A program made the position numbers and the translations under genes. This document shows, one piece after another, positions 15,615 to 23,936 of a DNA stretch of 34,901 nt; within the stretch, counting starts at the first letter, position 1, and the number at the start of each line of letters is the position of its first letter. The stretch is from assembly GCA_937905825.1 (NCBI GenBank), contig CALCXM010000033.1, positions 1 through 34,901 on the forward strand, written 5' to 3'. The stretch comes from an uncultured bacterium (GTDB lineage: Bacteria > Planctomycetota > UBA1135 > GCA-002686595). Below the pieces are notes generated by a model, which saw nothing but the letters and a program-made list of their open reading frames with translations, had not been told where the DNA came from and did no database searches.

Positions 15615-16646
15615 CTAATGGCGCCGTAGGACCACGATCCCCGAGGGGGTCAAGGCGGGCTCCGTCAGGGTTCCCGGCGCTGCCAGGAAGAGGCGACCGA
15701 AGAAGGTCGGCAGGTCCGGGTTTTGACGGTGAATCCAACCCAAGTACCCGCGCCGCTCCAGGCCACCGGGATCATCGTTGAAACGCGCGGCGATCTCGTT
15801 GAAGTCCTCCCCCGCTTTGACCTTGCGCACGACTTCATCGATCAGGGCCTTGGCTTCTGATTGCGTGCGGTTCAATCCTTCGGGGGCTCCCAACGCTTTG
15901 AGGTGCGAAACCAAAATCCCGCTGACCTCGATGAAGTTGTCCTCCCAAAGCTCCTTCGGAAAATCGGCGGGGTCCACGCGCCGCAGGATGTGAACTCCAA
16001 GGGGCGTCACGATCGGACCGAGGTTTTTGTTGAGGGGCGCCTCGAAGGCCGCGCCCTTGATCATGGTGTCGCGCTCGCCGCGTTCGAACACGCGGAACCT
16101 TCCGTTGTTGGCTTTCGAGATGGGATCCACTGAGTGTTGCGAGGCGAGCTCTCCGAAGTCAGCGCCCGCTTCCAGTTGGGCGATCAACTCCTGGGCCTTG
16201 TCGATCGATTCTTGACTGGTCCCCTCTAGTTGAATCTGCAGAACCGCCGCGTGGGTCTCGATGCGCTTGAGCAAGTGCACACCACGCTCGTTCACGATCA
16301 CGGGGCTGACCTCTCCCACCTCCGCATGGAACAGGAACTCGTCGTAGTCCGGCTTGAGCATGCCCAGGGGATAGGTGCCCAAGGATCCTCCGTAGCGACC
16401 GGTGCGCGCGGCGGAGTAATGCTTGGCCAAGTCCGCAAAGGTCGCCCCTTGTTCGAGGCGCGTGACCAAGCTCTCCATCAACTCAATGGTCTGCGCTTCG
16501 TCACGATTCTGGGCCTGGGGCAAGTCCTTCAGACCATCGTGCCAAAGGAGAATGTGTTGCATCGAGCGCACCTCGGGCTGTTCCTCTTGCAAGTACAGAG
16601 GATGGGCCAGCAACGAAACTTGAAGGAGCAGGGCGGAGAGCATCAT
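15615..16646 (-). CDS. Exported protein with three parvulin-like domains
   Basis: Starting MMLSALLLQVSLLAHP, the 343-residue protein has a short signal peptide. Three parvulin (PpiC/rotamase) units follow. The first is the clearest: RSMQHILLWHDG, a helix pair, then GRYGGSLGTYPLGML and SPVIVNERGVHLLKRI. The second is FGELASQHSVDP to LGPIVTPLGVHILRRV. The third is VSGILVSHLKALGAPEG to PALTPSGIVVLRRH. No SurA-type N-terminal chaperone domain is seen. The role is probably folding of exported or outer-membrane proteins. Downstream of the histidine kinase gene by 79 bp and upstream of the GT2 gene by 31 bp. Confidence 0.85.
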   Translation of the reverse strand: MMLSALLLQVSLLAHPLYLQEEQPEVRSMQHILLWHDGLKDLPQAQNRDEAQTIELMESLVTRLEQGATFADLAKHYSAARTGRYGGSLGTYPLGMLKPDYDEFLFHAEVGEVSPVIVNERGVHLLKRIETHAAVLQIQLEGTSQESIDKAQELIAQLEAGADFGELASQHSVDPISKANNGRFRVFERGERDTMIKGAAFEAPLNKNLGPIVTPLGVHILRRVDPADFPKELWEDNFIEVSGILVSHLKALGAPEGLNRTQSEAKALIDEVVRKVKAGEDFNEIAARFNDDPGGLERRGYLGWIHRQNPDLPTFFGRLFLAAPGTLTEPALTPSGIVVLRRH

Positions 16647-16725
16647 GTGGGCTGGGTCAGCGGGAATTCGGCCGGGCGCAGAGGCGGCCAGCATGGGGGG
16701 AGAATCGGACCTATCGGCAGGGATT

Positions 16726-18621
16726 CTATAGGGGATTGCCCTTCGGGAGACGAATCTGGGCGAGGGTTCCGCTCCCCGAATCGGCGGGGGCTGGCTGCAG
16801 GCTCAAGTCGCCCCCCATTTCGTCGATCACGCGTTTGCAGATGGCGAGCCCTAGGCCCGTGCCATGGGAGCGAGTGGTGAAGTAAGGCTCGAACAGTCGC
16901 TCGCGCACTTCTTCTGTCAAACCGCTGCCACTGTCCAAGATCTCGATCAGAATCTGATCACCTTGCTCCGCCAAGTGGATCTTCAGGTGGCCGCCGGAGG
17001 GCATAGCCTCCAGGGAATTGGAGATCAGATTGATCAGCACTCGACGTAGTTCCGTCGGGTCCAGGTGAGCCTCTTGCACGTTCCCGAGGACCGCAACCTG
17101 GACGCCTAGCTCCTGAGCCCAGGCTGCGTTCAACTCGAGCACCTCTTGCACCAAGGGGCGCAAGTCGGTCGAGCGCGGCTCCAATTGGCGGGCGCCAGCG
17201 AAGGCGTAGAAGTCCTGAACGATCTGCCGCAGGTTCTCCACCTGGCGTTGAATCAAGTCGATCGTACGGTCGAAAATCGCGTCAAACTCGGGACTCGATT
17301 CATCCCGGGCGCGACGCAGTAGACTGGCGGAAAGACTGATCGGCGTCAGCGGATTCTTGATCTCGTGCGCCACTTGGCGAGCCATCTCGCGCCAGGCCGA
17401 CTCCTTCTCGGCCTGCACCAGACGTTCGCGGTTGGCAGCGAGTTCTAAGGTCATGATGTTGAAGTCCTGGGCCAGCTCACCGAGCTCATCGGTCGACTGA
17501 ACTTCGATGCGCGCATCCAGGTTGCCCGCGGCCACTTGGCGTGTGTGCTCGCGCAGGTTCAACAGGGGCCGCGTGGTGCGGCGCGCGATAAACATCGTCC
17601 AAGACACCACCACCAAGAGCGCGAACAACGTGGCTTTGACCAAAGCGCGGTTGAGTTCCGTCACGGTCGCGTAGATGTCGGTGTTGTCGATACCGATGCC
17701 GACGATCCAACCGAGTCCACCGGCCGCCTCCGACTTGCAATGCTTGTAGGCCGCTTGCTTGAGCTGTTCGTTGAACTCGTACTCGGGGAACATGCCCCAT
17801 TCCGACGTCTTGGCCGCCTGCACCAATTGCGGCAAGCTGACCGGGGGCTCCTCCACCAGTCGGCCGTACAACTCGGTGCGCGGGTGACCGATGATCGTGT
17901 TGGCGTCCGACTTCCAAAGCCACGAATACGAGGACGAGTAGATTTCGGAGCCGATGCCTTCAAAGGTCCGACCCTTGCGATAGTCATCGAGCAGGTCCAC
18001 TTGGAACACGCGCCAGTTCAATACGGCGTAGACCACGCCGATCGGCTCCCCCATCTCGGGATCTCGAATGGTCTGTGCGATCCCCACTCCGTAGCGTGTC
18101 GGATCCGCCAGGTCCAAGTCGCGCCCGAGCAGGTAGGGAGAGATGTGTTGATCCACAAGCACCGGGCGACCGGCTAGGGCCTCTTGAAACCAAGTGGCAT
18201 CCCGGAAGTCCGCGGCGTAGAGCTCCTTGATCAGCTCCTCGCGGCCTTCCCCGGAAACTCCGGCGGCGACGCTGCGTCCATCGGGCTGAACCACCACCAG
18301 GAGGTCGAATCCGTGGCTGAGGTCGAGGATGCGCGCCAGACTCGTCTCCAGCATGCTCGGCAGGGCCGGCCCCTCCCCGCGCGCAGAAGCGAGAACCAAG
18401 GGATCCGAGGCCAAAAGCTCCACGTCCAAGCGCCGCTCGTCGAGCTCGTCGTCGATGCGGTCCCCCATATCCGCCGCAAAGCGCAGGAGGTAGTAGCGCA
18501 CGATGTCATTGGAGAGGCGGTCCGCCAGCTTGACGTCCACGTACCAGGCGAATCCCACGAAGGGCACGACCACGCTCGCAAGGACCGCGAGCAACCACTT
18601 CGTCGATAGGCGCCGAAACAT
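16726..18621 (-). CDS. Sensor histidine kinase with dCache-like sensor and HAMP
   Basis: The 631-residue protein has TM1 at about 9-28, a long extracytoplasmic sensor (about 30-325) resembling a double Cache domain, TM2 at about 328-346, HAMP at about 345-398, and a catalytic core. The phosphoacceptor His419 lies in VAHEIKNPLTPI. The N box is NLISNSLEA (531-539), G1 is DSGSGL (563-568) and G2 is GTGLGLAI (587-594). The arrangement is NtrY-like. No response regulator lies in the window, so it acts as an orphan kinase here. ATG 18621 lies only 3 bp from the presumed TTG start of the divergent GT9 gene. The signal is unknown. Confidence 0.9.
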   Translation of the reverse strand: MFRRLSTKWLLAVLASVVVPFVGFAWYVDVKLADRLSNDIVRYYLLRFAADMGDRIDDELDERRLDVELLASDPLVLASARGEGPALPSMLETSLARILDLSHGFDLLVVVQPDGRSVAAGVSGEGREELIKELYAADFRDATWFQEALAGRPVLVDQHISPYLLGRDLDLADPTRYGVGIAQTIRDPEMGEPIGVVYAVLNWRVFQVDLLDDYRKGRTFEGIGSEIYSSSYSWLWKSDANTIIGHPRTELYGRLVEEPPVSLPQLVQAAKTSEWGMFPEYEFNEQLKQAAYKHCKSEAAGGLGWIVGIGIDNTDIYATVTELNRALVKATLFALLVVVSWTMFIARRTTRPLLNLREHTRQVAAGNLDARIEVQSTDELGELAQDFNIMTLELAANRERLVQAEKESAWREMARQVAHEIKNPLTPISLSASLLRRARDESSPEFDAIFDRTIDLIQRQVENLRQIVQDFYAFAGARQLEPRSTDLRPLVQEVLELNAAWAQELGVQVAVLGNVQEAHLDPTELRRVLINLISNSLEAMPSGGHLKIHLAEQGDQILIEILDSGSGLTEEVRERLFEPYFTTRSHGTGLGLAICKRVIDEMGGDLSLQPAPADSGSGTLAQIRLPKGNPL

Positions 18622-18624
18622 CGT

Positions 18625-19758
18625 TTGAGTATCCTAGGCCCCGCCGTCGCGGATAGCGATTCGCGCTCCCCCCAATTGCCGCCCAACCTTCCCGTCCGCC
18701 GTATTCTGCTGATTCGCCTGTCTCACCTGGGCGATGTCTTGCACGCCCTGCCGGTTTTTCACGGGCTGCGCAGGACGTACCCCGAGGCGCGCATCGCCTG
18801 GGCCGTGCAAGCGGAGTACGCGGCCATGTTGCAGCCCCTGCCCGGACTTTCCGCCGTGCTGCCCTTCGCCCGCCGGGATGGTTGGCGCGCCTGGTGGAAG
18901 CTGCGTGGCCAGCTCAAGGAATTCCAACCCCAGTGGACCGTGGACGCCCAGGGCAATTGGAAGAGCGCGGGGGTCGCGTTTCTCTCGAAGGCGAAGCGCC
19001 GCACGGGATTCGCAGCACAGGACATGCGCGAGTCTGCGGCCGCGTGGGTCGCCAACGACCCGGCTCCCCCGTGGAACCAGGCAGCGGGCCAACACGCCAT
19101 CGACCGCAACTTGCACTTGGCCGCTTACGTTTGCGACACGGACCGAGCAGGCTTGCGTTCCCTGCTTCCGAGAGATTGGCTGCAGCTCAAAGCCGTCGAA
19201 CGCACCACCGGGCGCAAGCACTGGCGTGAACGCATGGGCCCAAACCCCAAGCGCCCCGTGATTCTACAACTGGCCGCGGAAGGTGACGTGCGCGCCTGGC
19301 CCATCGAACATCAACGGCGTTTGCTGCACGAGCTCGACGCCCAAAGGCGCGATGTGCTGGTGCTCTCCGGTCCCGGGGAAACAGAACTCGGCAAGCAGTT
19401 TGCACGGGAGTTCGAGAGCCACGTGCACCTACACCATTGGGTCGGACAAAACTCCCTGCGGGAACTCGCCGGGGCCTTTCGGGCGGCGGGCGATGCGGGC
19501 GCAAGTTTGATCTCTTGCGACTCCGGCCCCATGCACATGGGAACCCTCTGCGGTCTGCGCGTGATCGCCCTGGCGGGTCCCCAAGATGCAGCGCGCACCG
19601 GTCCCTGGCCCGTGCCCGGTGCGGACTCTCCGCACCTCGCCTTGCGCAATGCCCAACCGCTCGCTTGCGCCCCATGCCTGTCACGCAAATGCTCACAAAC
19701 CGGGGGGCCTGTTTGCATGGAACAACTCGCCCCCGAGCAAGTGCTGCAAGTGCTCTAA
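18625..19758 (+). CDS. Family 9 glycosyltransferase (heptosyltransferase-like)
   Basis: GT9 enzymes transfer heptose from ADP-heptose to the LPS core. The N-terminal motif ILLIRLSHLGDVLHALPVF, the SCDSGPMHMGTLCGLRVIAL segment and the C-terminal CAPCLSRKC match this family. The 377-residue length is usual. The start is uncertain: TTG 18625 opens the frame only 3 bp from the divergent kinase start, and TTG 18676 is a shorter alternative just before the conserved region. Neither has a Shine-Dalgarno sequence. The substrate is inferred from family. Together with lptFG, a WaaP-like kinase and an LpxL-like acyltransferase it points to LPS core synthesis. Confidence 0.86.
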   Translation: MSILGPAVADSDSRSPQLPPNLPVRRILLIRLSHLGDVLHALPVFHGLRRTYPEARIAWAVQAEYAAMLQPLPGLSAVLPFARRDGWRAWWKLRGQLKEFQPQWTVDAQGNWKSAGVAFLSKAKRRTGFAAQDMRESAAAWVANDPAPPWNQAAGQHAIDRNLHLAAYVCDTDRAGLRSLLPRDWLQLKAVERTTGRKHWRERMGPNPKRPVILQLAAEGDVRAWPIEHQRRLLHELDAQRRDVLVLSGPGETELGKQFAREFESHVHLHHWVGQNSLRELAGAFRAAGDAGASLISCDSGPMHMGTLCGLRVIALAGPQDAARTGPWPVPGADSPHLALRNAQPLACAPCLSRKCSQTGGPVCMEQLAPEQVLQVL

Positions 19759-19760
19759 CG

Positions 19761-19806
19761 GGATGGGGTGACTGGGGCCAGCTTCCTGGCCCCAGTCACC
19801 CCATCC
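19761..19806. terminator. Perfect 21-bp hairpin between convergent genes
   Basis: The arms 19761-19781 and 19786-19806 are perfectly complementary, with loop CTTC. A further G-T and C-G pair extends the stem to 23 bp at 19759-19808. It starts two bases after the GT9 stop and reads the same on both strands, so it can serve both convergent genes. No long T-run flanks it. Confidence 0.75.
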
Positions 19807-19807
19807 T

Positions 19808-19843
19808 GCTAGTTGTCCCGCTAGTTGTCCCGCTAGTTGTTCT
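19808..19843 (-). repeat. 12-bp tandem repeat triplicating a stop codon
   Basis: On the minus strand the unit ACAACTAGCGGG occurs about three times in a row. Because 12 is a multiple of three, each unit keeps the frame of the TPR lipoprotein gene, giving in-frame TAG codons at 19833-19835, 19821-19823 and 19809-19811. The first is the actual stop. Confidence 0.8.
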
Positions 19844-21095
19844 TGCGCTCCAAGCGTTCGATCAACTCACCGACGTCGCGGTAGTCCGGCCAGAAACCTT
19901 CGATCGAACGTAGGTGCTCCAACTTGAGCAGCGGGTCCTTCTCCTCCGCGGCCTGCTTGTAGTAGCCGGCGGCCATCTCCACGTACCCGCTTAGGGTCGT
20001 GCGACGAGCCATCGAGTCCTTGAAGTAGTCGTTGTCCTGAATCAGCTTGTCGTAGAGCTTGATGGCCTCTGTGTAGCGACCATCGAGTTCCAGGTTGAGG
20101 GCCACTTGGTACTCCCGCTCCAAACGCGCCTCTAGAATTCCTGCGCGGGTTTCCTCGAAGATCTCGAGCTGGGCAGTGGTTAGCTTCTGACCTTCATCGA
20201 GCATCTCGAGCGCGGCATCGAAACGGCCACGATAGATGCTGAAGCGCGCCTTGCGCAGCAGTTGCAAGGCCTTCGCCTCCTTCGCAAGTCGATCCCGCCC
20301 TTCCTGGGCGAGCTTGTTGCTGCTGTCCAGGACCAGGGCTGCCAGGAACTCGCGATGGGCAGCCGTGTAGAGTTCGCCGGATTCAAAATCTTCTGCCACC
20401 TGAACGCGTTGCTGAGCGATGAGCACGTCGGTGTCCGCGCCGCGACTCTTGGCTCGTTGCATTTCAGGCAAGTACTTGGAGGTCGCCATGAACTCGTGGC
20501 GGGCGACGCGCAGCTGGTACTCAGCCAGGGAACGCACGCCGTGACTGTAGTAGCCCTCGCCGAGCTCCGTGCGATAGTCCATCACGCGGATGACTTCGCG
20601 CAGGCCCTCTTTCGCATCCTCGTTGTTCGAATCGTAATCCAGGCAGCGACTGTAGGCGTCAGAGGCCCCTGCGTAGTCCTGCACCGTGAAGCAACTGCCC
20701 CCGTACGACAACCAGTACAGCGCCAGCTTGTTGCGGGTCTTCTCTGTCCAAGCGATCACGTGCTCGGATTCCGGATCCACTTCGCTGGCCATCTTGAACC
20801 AGTCGAGCGCTTCCTCATCCCGGTCTGCGAAGGTTGCGATCCGGCCCTGCTCGAGGAAGTACCCCAAGTAGGCCACGTCGTAGAGCTCCCGGAAGGAGTC
20901 ACCTCCGGGGGATTCCTCGCGCAGGGCGTCGGCGATCTGAACGGAGTCCCTGAAGCGCTGCTCCCAGAGGGCGAGCCTCAATTCCTCGTAGCCCTCGGGC
21001 TCCCCTGTGGAGGCGCAGCCTGCCAAGAAGGAGAAGCAAAGAAGACCGACGGGCAGAATGCGGGTCGAAAGGGAGGAGCTAAGCAGGGAACTCAT
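19833..21095 (-). CDS. TPR-repeat lipoprotein
   Basis: The 420-residue form begins MSSLLSSSLSTRILPVGLL and has the lipobox LAGC with Cys27. The mature protein is almost wholly helical, with TPR-like pairs (DEEALDWFKMASEVDPESE, VQDYAGASDAYSRCLDYDSNNEDA, GELYTAAHREFLAALVLDSSNKLA, LELDGRYTEAIKLYDKLI). It is probably a periplasmic scaffold attached to a membrane. ATG 21095 is chosen because it puts the signal peptide first; the upstream open frame to 21473 is not protein-like. It lies 280 bp downstream of lptG on the same strand. The stop region is triplicated and followed by a long hairpin. Confidence 0.8.
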   Translation of the reverse strand: MSSLLSSSLSTRILPVGLLCFSFLAGCASTGEPEGYEELRLALWEQRFRDSVQIADALREESPGGDSFRELYDVAYLGYFLEQGRIATFADRDEEALDWFKMASEVDPESEHVIAWTEKTRNKLALYWLSYGGSCFTVQDYAGASDAYSRCLDYDSNNEDAKEGLREVIRVMDYRTELGEGYYSHGVRSLAEYQLRVARHEFMATSKYLPEMQRAKSRGADTDVLIAQQRVQVAEDFESGELYTAAHREFLAALVLDSSNKLAQEGRDRLAKEAKALQLLRKARFSIYRGRFDAALEMLDEGQKLTTAQLEIFEETRAGILEARLEREYQVALNLELDGRYTEAIKLYDKLIQDNDYFKDSMARRTTLSGYVEMAAGYYKQAAEEKDPLLKLEHLRSIEGFWPDYRDVGELIERLERKNN

Positions 21096-21274
21096 GGGCG
21101 AGATCGGAGGCAAGACTAGGCGGATGAGACCGGTGGGACGACCTGGTGGGCCGCCTCTTCCCGGGAGTTGCGCGGATATATTAGGGCGCGCCGGGCTCCG
21201 CACCCCAACTATTCTCGAGCGCCACCTCCGCCAAGCGGCGCTCGGAAGCGCTTGTGGCCAGCGGACTTCGAAAC

Positions 21275-21302
21275 CTAGAGGCCCGGCCGACAAGGGGCAT
21301 TC
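21275..21302 (+). repeat. Dispersed CTAGAGGCCCGGCCGAC motif, copy 2
   Basis: The 28-bp sequence starts CTAGAGGCCCGGCCGACAA and ends GGGGCATTC. It matches the copy at 3031-3059 over its whole length, apart from one indel and one substitution. It lies between the lptG stop and the TPR lipoprotein start, in the opposite orientation to both. The flanks are not similar. Confidence 0.6.
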
Positions 21303-21375
21303 GACACCCGGCGTGGGCCTCAGACCTGTCCAGCGGCCTCGAGTGGCGCGGGATTCTCTGGATCCAAACAGGGTT

Positions 21376-22521
21376 TCAAGTCCGCATGGACTCGAACAGC
21401 ACCACCCCGAGACTGCCGAAGAAGAGCACGGGCAACCAGCTCGCCAACAAGGGATCGAGCGCCCCTTGGACACCCAGACTGCGGCAGACGAAGTCCGCCG
21501 CGAAGAAGATCAAGCAGATCAGCAGACCCTTGGCCATGCCCTCCGCCCCCCGCGAGCGCTCGTGGCGCATGGCCAGGGGCAGCCCGACCAAGAGCAGCAC
21601 CAGGTTCGCCAAGGGAAAGGTCAGGTGGTATTGCATCAGGGTCTGGTAGACCACGTTGTCCGGGTCTCGGCGACTGAGCTCCACGGCCTCCAGAAACGAA
21701 AGCTCCAGGGGATTCTCCACGGCCCGGTTGTAGGTCATGGCCATCTCCGGGCTGAAGTCGAACTCATCCGCCCCCAGCCAATCCACGGGCATCTTGTTTT
21801 GTCGCTCCCCCACGTCCGTGCGCACGCCCTCTTCCAGGATCAATCCAGGCATGCCATCGCGCGTACCGAAGGTCGCCCGTGAGGCGTGCACTTGGTAGGT
21901 CCAGAGACCATCCTCGCGCAGGTGCGCCGCCAGGTCGAAGCCCTCCGCCGGCACGCCGGGGGCCGCGGGTCGATAGAGTCCGAACAACAAGGAGCTACCG
22001 CTCAGGTCCCGCATGCGCAGGTGCTGATAGGAATGGTCCGTGTTCTTGCGCGTCAGGATGTAGTGCAGGGAATCGCGCGTCGGCAGCAGTCGGGAACGGC
22101 CGGCTTCGCGCAGGGTCACCATGCCCCCGGTGGCCAGCATGCCGCCCACCAGAATCGGGAACAGCAACCTGCGGCCACTGGTCCCGGCAGCCAAAACCGC
22201 GCCCACCTCGTTGTTGTTCAAGAGCCGCGTCAAGGTGAACAGCCCGGCAATCAAGGTGATGAAGGGCGCTGCCTGCAAGAACAGCATCGGCAGCTGGAAC
22301 AGGTAATAGCCCAAGACGATTGACGAGGAAACTGTCGTGCCATCCGCCCAAGGCTCCAGGTAGTAGTCCAGGTGCTGGGTCATGTCCATGATCACGAACA
22401 GTCCCATGACCACGAAGAGCGCGGTGGCGTAGCTCGAGGCGAAGGTCCAGCCCACGTAACGATCCAGCTTTCCGCCGAGGGCCCAGCGCCTGAGTTGTGA
22501 GTGGATCCGCTTGCGTCCCAT
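21376..22521 (-). CDS. lptG: LptG-like permease of the LPS export complex
   Basis: LptF and LptG are the membrane subunits of the LptB2FG transporter, which extracts LPS from the inner membrane. The 381-residue product starts MGRKRIHSQLRRWALGGKLDRYV and has the family layout: N-terminal transmembrane helices (ATALFVVMGLFVIM, YYLFQLPMLFLQAAPFITLIAGLFTL in sequence), a periplasmic beta-rich domain, then C-terminal helices (FPLANLVLLLVGLPLAM, GLLICLIFFAADFV). ATG 22521 leaves an 8-bp gap from the upstream permease; TTG 22560 would overlap it. GGGAG lies 11 bases before ATG. LptF versus LptG is assigned from gene order and LDRYVGWTF. LptB is not in the window. Confidence 0.8.
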   Translation of the reverse strand: MGRKRIHSQLRRWALGGKLDRYVGWTFASSYATALFVVMGLFVIMDMTQHLDYYLEPWADGTTVSSSIVLGYYLFQLPMLFLQAAPFITLIAGLFTLTRLLNNNEVGAVLAAGTSGRRLLFPILVGGMLATGGMVTLREAGRSRLLPTRDSLHYILTRKNTDHSYQHLRMRDLSGSSLLFGLYRPAAPGVPAEGFDLAAHLREDGLWTYQVHASRATFGTRDGMPGLILEEGVRTDVGERQNKMPVDWLGADEFDFSPEMAMTYNRAVENPLELSFLEAVELSRRDPDNVVYQTLMQYHLTFPLANLVLLLVGLPLAMRHERSRGAEGMAKGLLICLIFFAADFVCRSLGVQGALDPLLASWLPVLFFGSLGVVLFESMRT

Positions 22522-22529
22522 GCTCTGAA

Positions 22530-23678
22530 TTACTCCCGAAGAGCCCTGTGGGTGAGCCAAACGCCAACGAGCGAGAAAAACAATAGAGGCCCCCAGGCCC
22601 CGACCCAGGGTTCAAGCACCCCGTCACGGGCCAGTTGCTTTCCGAGCCGCAGGGAGGCGATCCAGTAGGTCATGGCAAAGCCGACGGAAACGGCCAACGC
22701 GCTGAGTTGCGTGCCCTTGCGCAGAAGTAGCCCTGTGGAGACTCCCACCAACACGAACATCAAGCAAGTGAACCCGTTGGCCCAGTGCTGATGCCAGGTG
22801 TACAACAGCCGGGCCTCCGTGTTCTCCCAGCGTTTGTAGAACGACGCCTTGGGGGTCGCCCCGATCGCGAGCAGGGCGCAATAGACGCTAATCCGTTCGA
22901 AGTGGATGCGATCGACAGCGGCCAACAAATCGCCGGAGGTCAGGTAACGCGCGTTGCTGAAGTCGCGCTCCTCGCTGTTCTCAATCAGCTTGTCCAAGGA
23001 GACCACGAATTTCGCCGACCCGATCGAATCGAACACCACCCCGGCCTGGGACCCTCGGGAGTCGCGCAACTCGACCTGCATCTCCGTTTCGGTGAACGCG
23101 AAGTGCACGGACTTCGCATAGAACGTCTGTGGCGTGGGTGAGCCCTTGACCGGCACACGCACCAAGCAGTCGTAAAACGTTTGGTGATCGTCAGGGTCTC
23201 GATAAGTCGAAGAGAGGAAGAAGCCCTTGATGCTCAGGTCCGTCTTGCCCCTGGCCAGGTTCTTGAGCACTTGGCGTAGCTCATCCAATTGGATCGTCTT
23301 TTGGGCCTTCTTGATGCGCGGCAGAATCTCCGCGTTCAAGCCGTAGACACCACAGCCCGCGAGGACGGCCAGGGTCACGGCGGGCATCAGCATGCGGTAG
23401 GGGTTCACCCCGGACATGCGGATCGCGGTCCATTCGTTCTGCGCAGAGAGCCGGCCGTAGGTTGAGACGAGGGCCAAGAGCAAGGCCACCGGCAACACAT
23501 AGGGCACGAAGACCGCCACCATCAAGGGCACCAACTTCAAGACGGACGCCATGCCCGCTCCGCCGAGCTTGTGCACTGCCCCCACCGCCACCCCAGGCAT
23601 GGCGATGAACACCATTCCGGCGGCACTGACGAGGAATGCCACCAGCAGCTGGCGCAGGATGTAGAAGAAGAGCTTCAT
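22530..23678 (-). CDS. lptF: LptF-like permease of the LPS export complex
   Basis: The 382-residue protein has a family-typical pattern. N-terminal helices come first (FFYILRQLLVAFLVSAAGM, VPLMVAVFVPYVLPVALLLAL), followed by GRLSAQNEWTAIRMSGVNPYRML, a motif region common to LptF/LptG proteins. A soluble periplasmic segment runs from about 130 to 280, and three helices end the protein. It is the first gene of the lptF-lptG pair on the minus strand. The 258-bp region upstream is shared with the divergent WaaP-like kinase gene and should carry both promoters. Family membership is clear; the F label is from order. Confidence 0.8.
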   Translation of the reverse strand: MKLFFYILRQLLVAFLVSAAGMVFIAMPGVAVGAVHKLGGAGMASVLKLVPLMVAVFVPYVLPVALLLALVSTYGRLSAQNEWTAIRMSGVNPYRMLMPAVTLAVLAGCGVYGLNAEILPRIKKAQKTIQLDELRQVLKNLARGKTDLSIKGFFLSSTYRDPDDHQTFYDCLVRVPVKGSPTPQTFYAKSVHFAFTETEMQVELRDSRGSQAGVVFDSIGSAKFVVSLDKLIENSEERDFSNARYLTSGDLLAAVDRIHFERISVYCALLAIGATPKASFYKRWENTEARLLYTWHQHWANGFTCLMFVLVGVSTGLLLRKGTQLSALAVSVGFAMTYWIASLRLGKQLARDGVLEPWVGAWGPLLFFSLVGVWLTHRALRE

Positions 23679-23936
23679 GGACGGCGACAGTAGAGACCAC
23701 GACCACGGGAATTACAAAGCTGATCCCCAGCAGGCAGGGGTGAAAGTGCATTCGTCACTCGATGTGGACATTCGGCTTGTGCCGGGCGGGGACTCGACCT
23801 CGCGCACAGCCCCCCGAGTTTCGAAGGCACTCCCGATCTAGGACAGGACCCTCCCTGCACTCACCAGAGCAACAATGGGCGGACTTTCCCCGGCGGTTGA
23901 TCCATCTCCGCCCGCGGCCCGGTAGCCTAGCGCCCC

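Noticed and set aside
16726..18621. The histidine kinase considered as half of a local two-component system
   Set aside because: No receiver-domain protein lies in the window; the adjacent genes encode a parvulin protein and a glycosyltransferase.
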